Assembly: GCA_007124475.1 (NCBI GenBank)
Contig: SLFB01000161.1
Coordinates: forward strand, 1 to 10,733
From: Vibrio sp.
GTDB lineage: Bacteria; Pseudomonadota; Gammaproteobacteria; Enterobacterales; Vibrionaceae
DNA length: 10,733 nucleotides
Reading direction: 5' to 3'
The notes under the pieces are model-generated. The model ran no database searches, was not told the origin of the DNA, and worked only from the letters and a program-made list of their open reading frames with translations. Within the stretch, counting starts at the first letter, position 1, and every line of letters starts with the position of its first letter. A program made the translations under genes and the position numbers. Shown here in pieces: positions 7,123-10,733 of this stretch.

Positions 7123-9552
7123 ATGTCTGAAACTACCCATACTGATCCATTCGCCGATCGCGAAGCCGATAATTACGAAAACCCGATTCCAAGTCGTGAA
7201 TATATTTTAGAATTTTTAACCGAAGCTAATGTGCCAATGAATCGTAATGATTTATTTGCCGCCCTTGAACTGAATGGTGAAGAGCAATACGAAGGCCTGC
7301 GCCGTCGTTTACGAGCGATGGAGCGTGATGGCCAGCTCGTGTTTACTCGTCGTCAATGTTATGCCCTGCCAGAAAAACTGGAAATGGTTAAAGGCCATGT
7401 GATTGGCCATAAAGATGGTCACGGCTGGGTTCGCCCAGAAGGCGGCCTAAATAAAGACAATGATATTTTATTACCTCATCATCAAATGCGCACTCTTATC
7501 CATGGCGACTTTGTGTTAGTTCAGCCGACGGGTACCGATAAGCGAGGCCGCAAAGAAGGGCGGTTGGTTCGTATCTTAGAAGAACGTAACACGCAAATTG
7601 TTGGTCGTTTTTTCTTGGAGCAAGGGTATGCCTATGTGGTGCCAGATGACTCTAGAATCCACAAAGATATTTTGATCCCCAACGAGCATCGTCAAGGAGC
7701 GCGGATGGGTAATGTGGTCGTTATCGAAGTCACCGATCGTGGTTCACGTACCCGAGGCATGATGGGAAAAGTGGTTGAAGTGCTGGGTGAGAGTATGGCT
7801 CCTGGTATGGAGACACAAATCGCAATTCGTACTCACCAGATCCCTCATGAGTGGCCAGAAGAAGTATTGCAACAAGTCGCAACTTTAAAAGAAGAAGTAC
7901 CTGAAGAAGCCAAGCAAGGACGAGTGGATGTGCGTTCATTGCCATTAGTGACGATTGATGGAGAAGATGCGCGTGACTTTGACGATGCCGTCTATTGTGA
8001 AGCGAAAAAAGGAGGGGGATGGCGACTATGGGTGGCAATTGCTGATGTCAGTTACTATGTTCGACCAGATACAGCCTTAGACAAAGAAGCCATCAACCGT
8101 GGCAACTCCGTCTATTTCCCTTCACAGGTTGTTCCTATGCTACCTGAGGTTTTGTCCAATGGACTTTGTTCATTAAATCCACAGGTAGATCGTTTATGTA
8201 TGGTCTGTGAAATGACCATTTCGGACACAGGTAAACTGTCAGGTTATAAGCACTATGAAGCGGTGATGAACTCACATGCACGTCTGACTTACAGCAAAGT
8301 GAATGATATTTTGCAGGGTGATGAAGAGTTACGCGAGCGCTATCAGGCGGTCGTTCCGCATCTTGAGCAATTGCATAAAATGTATCAGGTATTAAAAACT
8401 GCTCGCGATCAACGTGGTGCCATTGAATTTGAAACGGTCGAAACGAAATTTATTTTCAATGCTCAACGTAAAATCGAAAGTATTGAACCTGTGATCCGCA
8501 ATGATGCCCATAAGCTAATCGAAGAATGTATGATTTTAGCCAATATAGCTTCGGCTTCTTTGGTTGAAAAGGCGAAAGAAGCAGCACTATTTCGTATTCA
8601 TGAATCCCCTAGTGAAGAGCGCTTGACCGGGTTTAGAGACTTTCTAGGTGAGTTGGGTCTAGAATTAAGCGGTGGTTTACAGCCATCACCCACCGATTAC
8701 GCGGCATTAATGAAGCAGATTGGTGAGCGACAAGATAAAGAGCTGATTCAAACCATGCTATTAAGATCGATGAAACAGGCGATATATAATGCGGATAATG
8801 CAGGCCATTTTGGGTTAGCATTAAAGCGTTATGCTCATTTTACTTCGCCAATTCGTCGTTACCCTGATTTACTGTTACACCGAGCGATTAAATATCTAAT
8901 TGCGAAAGAACACCATCAAGTGAAAGATCGTTGGACACCAACTGGTGGCTATCATTATTCATTTGAAGACATGGATTACTATGGTGAACAGTGCTCGATG
9001 ACTGAGCGTCGCGCCGATGATGCGACGCGAGAAGTTTCTGATTGGTTGAAGTGTGAATATATGCAAGACCATGTCGGTGAAGAGCTTGATGGGGTGATTG
9101 CTAACGTCACCGGATTTGGCTTTTTTGTACGTTTAACGGAGCTGCACATTGATGGTTTAGTGCATATTTCCAACCTAGCGAATGATTATTACCAATTTGA
9201 TCCGATAGGCCAGCGTTTGATTGGCGAATCTTTCGGTCATATCTATCGTTTAGGGGATGCTGTTAAAGTTAAAGTACTCTCGGTAAACTTAGATGATCGA
9301 CAAATAGACTTTGAATTAGTGGAAACTAATCGTAAGCTACGCGGCGAAGGTAAAACCGCTAAAAAACGAGCCATTGAAGCCCAAGCGAAGGCGAAAGCGA
9401 AAAAAGCCTCAGCGAAAAGTGGCAAGGCAATCCCTATGGTTGAGCCGACTAAACGACCGGAAGGAAAAACCACTAAAAAGCCTCGCAAAGCTAAAGCGAG
9501 CAAAGCTAAGTCGTCAACCAAGTCGACTAAGTCTCGTTCAAAATCTAAATAG
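7123..9552 (+). CDS. rnr: RNase R, 3'-5' exoribonuclease
   Basis: This 809-residue enzyme degrades structured RNA from the 3' end, takes part in rRNA and mRNA quality control, and works with trans-translation. Domain order is a winged-helix region (about 20-80), two cold-shock OB folds (about 80-240), the RNB catalytic domain (about 255-590), an S1 domain (about 651-732, [20 protein letters not shown]) and a lysine-rich tail (735-809). The catalytic acidic cluster [10 protein letters not shown] is intact, with D279, D285, D287 and D288 equivalent to E. coli D272, D278, D280 and D281. [13 protein letters not shown] follows at 575. The frame is open from an ATG at 7093 (AGGA at 7081-7084), ten codons earlier. 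I prefer 7123 because V. cholerae RNase R as I recall begins similarly (MS..., then DPFA.RE), AGG at 7113-7115 is well placed, and TATACT overlaps the earlier start. It is followed by rlmB. Confidence 0.97.
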   Translation: MSETTHTDPFADREADNYENPIPSREYILEFLTEANVPMNRNDLFAALELNGEEQYEGLRRRLRAMERDGQLVFTRRQCYALPEKLEMVKGHVIGHKDGHGWVRPEGGLNKDNDILLPHHQMRTLIHGDFVLVQPTGTDKRGRKEGRLVRILEERNTQIVGRFFLEQGYAYVVPDDSRIHKDILIPNEHRQGARMGNVVVIEVTDRGSRTRGMMGKVVEVLGESMAPGMETQIAIRTHQIPHEWPEEVLQQVATLKEEVPEEAKQGRVDVRSLPLVTIDGEDARDFDDAVYCEAKKGGGWRLWVAIADVSYYVRPDTALDKEAINRGNSVYFPSQVVPMLPEVLSNGLCSLNPQVDRLCMVCEMTISDTGKLSGYKHYEAVMNSHARLTYSKVNDILQGDEELRERYQAVVPHLEQLHKMYQVLKTARDQRGAIEFETVETKFIFNAQRKIESIEPVIRNDAHKLIEECMILANIASASLVEKAKEAALFRIHESPSEERLTGFRDFLGELGLELSGGLQPSPTDYAALMKQIGERQDKELIQTMLLRSMKQAIYNADNAGHFGLALKRYAHFTSPIRRYPDLLLHRAIKYLIAKEHHQVKDRWTPTGGYHYSFEDMDYYGEQCSMTERRADDATREVSDWLKCEYMQDHVGEELDGVIANVTGFGFFVRLTELHIDGLVHISNLANDYYQFDPIGQRLIGESFGHIYRLGDAVKVKVLSVNLDDRQIDFELVETNRKLRGEGKTAKKRAIEAQAKAKAKKASAKSGKAIPMVEPTKRPEGKTTKKPRKAKASKAKSSTKSTKSRSKSK

Positions 9553-9559
9553 GTAACTA

Positions 9560-10300
9560 ATGAGTAACGAATTAATCTATGGCATTCATTCGGTTAACGC
9601 GATTATGCAGCGTGACCCTGCCCGAATTGTGGAAGTTTATGTATTAAAAGGCCGACAAGACGAGCGTTTACTGCCGGTACTGAATGAACTTTTGCGCTTA
9701 GGGGTTTCGGTACAAGAAATGGGACGTAAAGCATTGGATGATAAAGCTCAGGGAGCTAATCACCAAGGGCTGATTGCTAAGGTTAAGCCAGCAAAAGCGT
9801 TAAATGAAAATGACTTAGAAGAGATTCTTAGCCAACATCAACAGCCACTTTTATTGGTACTTGATGGTGTCACCGACCCACATAACCTTGGCGCTTGCTT
9901 GCGTAATGCCGATGCTGCTGGAGTGGCTGCTGTCATTGTACCTAAAGATCGCTCAGCACCGATGACCGCTACGGTAAGTAAGGTCGCTTGTGGTGCAGCA
10001 GAAACCGTACCTTTAGTACGTGTGACTAACTTAGCGCGCACGATGCGAGCGCTTCAAGAACAGGGGATCTGGTTTGTCGGCACGGCAGGTGAGGCGACTC
10101 ATGATCTTTATCAAAGCAAATTGACCGGACCTTTAGCGATCGTGATGGGAGCAGAAGGAGACGGCATGCGCCGTTTAACACGAGATACTTGTGATGATTT
10201 GATAAAAATCCCTATGGCAGGCAGCGTTTCCAGTTTAAATGTTTCCGTTGCCACAGGGATTTGCCTATTTGAAGCGGTCCGCCAACGCACTAACGTTTAA
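9560..10300 (+). CDS. rlmB: RlmB, 23S rRNA (guanosine-2251-2'-O)-methyltransferase
   Basis: This 246-residue SpoU/TrmH-family (SPOUT, knotted) methyltransferase uses S-adenosylmethionine to 2'-O-methylate G2251 in the peptidyl-transferase P loop of 23S rRNA. The N-terminal substrate-binding domain (about 1-75, starting YGIHSVNAI) is followed by the three SpoU motifs. These are [20 protein letters not shown] from 102 with N109 and R115, [13 protein letters not shown] at about 195-207 with E199, and [18 protein letters not shown] with S225-L226-N227. Length and motifs equal those of E. coli RlmB (formerly YjfH). It starts 7 bases after the rnr stop, and its ribosome binding site AGGT at 9551-9554 overlaps that stop codon. 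This supports an rnr-rlmB operon, the same pairing as in E. coli. A terminator follows. Confidence 0.96.
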   Translation: MSNELIYGIHSVNAIMQRDPARIVEVYVLKGRQDERLLPVLNELLRLGVSVQEMGRKALDDKAQGANHQGLIAKVKPAKALNENDLEEILSQHQQPLLLVLDGVTDPHNLGACLRNADAAGVAAVIVPKDRSAPMTATVSKVACGAAETVPLVRVTNLARTMRALQEQGIWFVGTAGEATHDLYQSKLTGPLAIVMGAEGDGMRRLTRDTCDDLIKIPMAGSVSSLNVSVATGICLFEAVRQRTNV

Positions 10301-10322
10301 TCTTTATACTGTCGTACTTTTT

Positions 10323-10359
10323 AGAAACCTAGGTCTACGGACTTAGGTTTCTTATTTCT
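10323..10359 (+). terminator. Intrinsic terminator after rlmB with UACG tetraloop
   Basis: AGAAACCTAGGTC (10323-10335) pairs with GACTTAGGTTTCT (10340-10352): thirteen pairs including one G-T, closed by C-TACG-G, an exceptionally stable UNCG-type tetraloop. A T-rich stretch with interruptions follows (TTATTTCT). It starts 22 bases after the rlmB stop. Confidence 0.88.
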
Positions 10360-10389
10360 CGCCTCATTCGTTTATTTTTCCAACACCCC

Positions 10390-10417
10390 TTGCAAGTTAT
10401 TCTGTGATCTGTATAAT
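10390..10417 (+). promoter_or_regulatory. S10 operon promoter
   Basis: TTGCAA (10390-10395) and a perfect TATAAT (10412-10417) are separated by 16 bases. The bases from the -10 to the expected start near 10424 are GC-rich (GCACCCCC, 10418-10425). Such a discriminator is typical of ribosomal promoters under stringent (ppGpp/DksA) control. Confidence 0.8.
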
Positions 10418-10514
10418 GCACCCCCACTGGTTAAGCCAGTTGTGAACCAATGAGCAGCGAGGAGCAAGCTTGTGGCAACACAAGTGAGGTAACGTAAACT
10501 CAGCTTATGTTCGC

Positions 10515-10550
10515 AGTTAATATAATTAGCTATAGTTAATTTAATTAGCT
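10515..10550 (+). repeat. Tandem direct repeat (period 19) in the S10 leader
   Basis: AGTTAATATAATTAGCT (10515-10531) and AGTTAATTTAATTAGCT (10534-10550) are 17-base copies that differ at one position, separated by two bases. The junction AATTAGC-TATA-GTTAATT (10524-10541) can also fold as a 7-bp hairpin with one G-T pair. Confidence 0.85.
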
Positions 10551-10590
10551 GACAATGTGCCCAATCAGGGTACTACGGTTTCACATAAAT

Positions 10591-10648
10591 CAATCGACAT
10601 TCACCCGCATAAGCAGGTTCGAATGGCGATATTGTTTGTGTAATTTTT
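10591..10648 (+). promoter_or_regulatory. Attenuator-like hairpin of the S10 leader
   Basis: ATCG (10593-10596) pairs with CGAT (10627-10630), CATTC (10598-10602) with GAATG (10621-10625), and ACC (10603-10605) with GGT (10616-10618) beside a two-base bulge. A single A-G mismatch divides the lower and middle stems. T-rich sequence follows, with five T at 10644-10648. This is where the L4/NusA-dependent termination hairpin lies in the E. coli S10 leader; equivalence is inferred. Confidence 0.55.
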
Positions 10649-10668
10649 ACTTATTGGAGCTCTGTCTC

Positions 10669-10733
10669 ATGCAGAACCAACGCATCCGTATCCGCCTTAA
10701 AGCTTTCGATTACAAACTAATCGATGCTTCTAC
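10669..10733 (+). CDS. rpsJ: 30S ribosomal protein S10, partial (N-terminus)
   Basis: The last 65 bases encode the 21-residue start [20 protein letters not shown] followed by S, the conserved N-terminus of gammaproteobacterial S10 (NusE). The gene continues past the window edge; the family is about 103 residues. S10 sits in the 30S head and also acts as NusE in antitermination complexes. GGAG at 10656-10659 is the ribosome binding site, 9 bases before the ATG. It is normally the first gene of the large S10 ribosomal protein operon, which should continue to the right. Confidence 0.97.

Larger units (their letters stand above)
10424..10668 (+). promoter_or_regulatory. S10 operon 5' leader (probable L4 autoregulation)
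   Basis: About 245 bases of structured leader precede rpsJ, and no reading frame of note lies in it. Visible helices in order are ACTGG/CCAGT at 10426-10440, CTTGTG-GCAA-CACAAG at 10469-10484 with a GNRA loop, an A/T-rich tandem repeat at 10515-10550, GCCC/GGGT around 10559, and a long hairpin at 10591-10634 followed by T-rich sequence. In enterobacteria and relatives, ribosomal protein L4 binds this leader to repress transcription and translation of the operon. The last hairpin plus T-tract occupies the place of the attenuator. Assignment to that family is by position and layout. Confidence 0.65.

Noticed and set aside
9243..9521. Minus-strand frame of 92 codons antisense to the RNase R tail.
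   Set aside because: It is a shadow of the lysine- and alanine-rich tail codons, which read as hydrophobic residues in reverse. It has no ribosome binding site or recognisable family.
9361..9549. Low-complexity AAG/AAA/GCG-rich stretch.
   Set aside because: It encodes the basic, disordered C-terminal tail expected in RNase R; no frameshift or DNA-level array was seen.

Overview
The window reads as a chromosomal housekeeping segment of a Vibrionaceae bacterium, most likely a Vibrio. The evidence is the gene order purA-motX-rnr-rlmB-rpsJ, the polar sodium-motor gene motX behind a sigma-28 promoter, and PurA, MotX and RNase R sequences that look very close to the Vibrio cholerae proteins as I remember them. 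This is recall, not a database search. Every gene I can support is on the + strand.

Layout. Positions 1-190 hold a partial Vibrio-type intergenic repeat and a promoter. A tightly overlapping cluster follows: kefG (191-769), kefB (762-2570) and yheV (2567-2767). KefG and KefB form the glutathione-gated K+/H+ antiporter used in electrophile defence. slyD (2852-3406) encodes an FKBP-type prolyl isomerase and metallochaperone with its own -10 element; kefG-kefB-yheV-slyD is also the enterobacterial order. A strong terminator (3503-3537) sits immediately before the ribosome binding site of an isoaspartyl peptidase gene (3552-4493). purA (4648-5946) has an extended -10 promoter and a terminator.

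Two overlapping, mutually exclusive inverted repeats (6021-6056) precede a textbook sigma-28 promoter (6058-6084) for motX, whose start I place at 6160. A stretch of about 330 bases without a gene separates motX from rnr (7123-9552). rnr is followed 7 bases later by rlmB (9560-10300), a likely two-gene operon for RNA decay and rRNA methylation that ends in a UACG-loop terminator (10323-10359). The last part is the promoter and roughly 245-nt leader of the S10 ribosomal protein operon, with the first 21 codons of rpsJ at the right edge.

The genes form several independent transcription units: stress K+ efflux, protein folding and metal handling, peptide or asparagine turnover, AMP synthesis, flagellar motor, RNA metabolism, and ribosomal proteins. 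I see no defence system, integrase, transposase, CRISPR array, tRNA or rRNA. The more interesting signals are regulatory: the sigma-28 promoter and corrected motX start, the competing hairpins before it, the terminator abutting the peptidase ribosome binding site, and a 19-base tandem duplication inside the S10 leader. I found no convincing evidence of a new multi-gene system.
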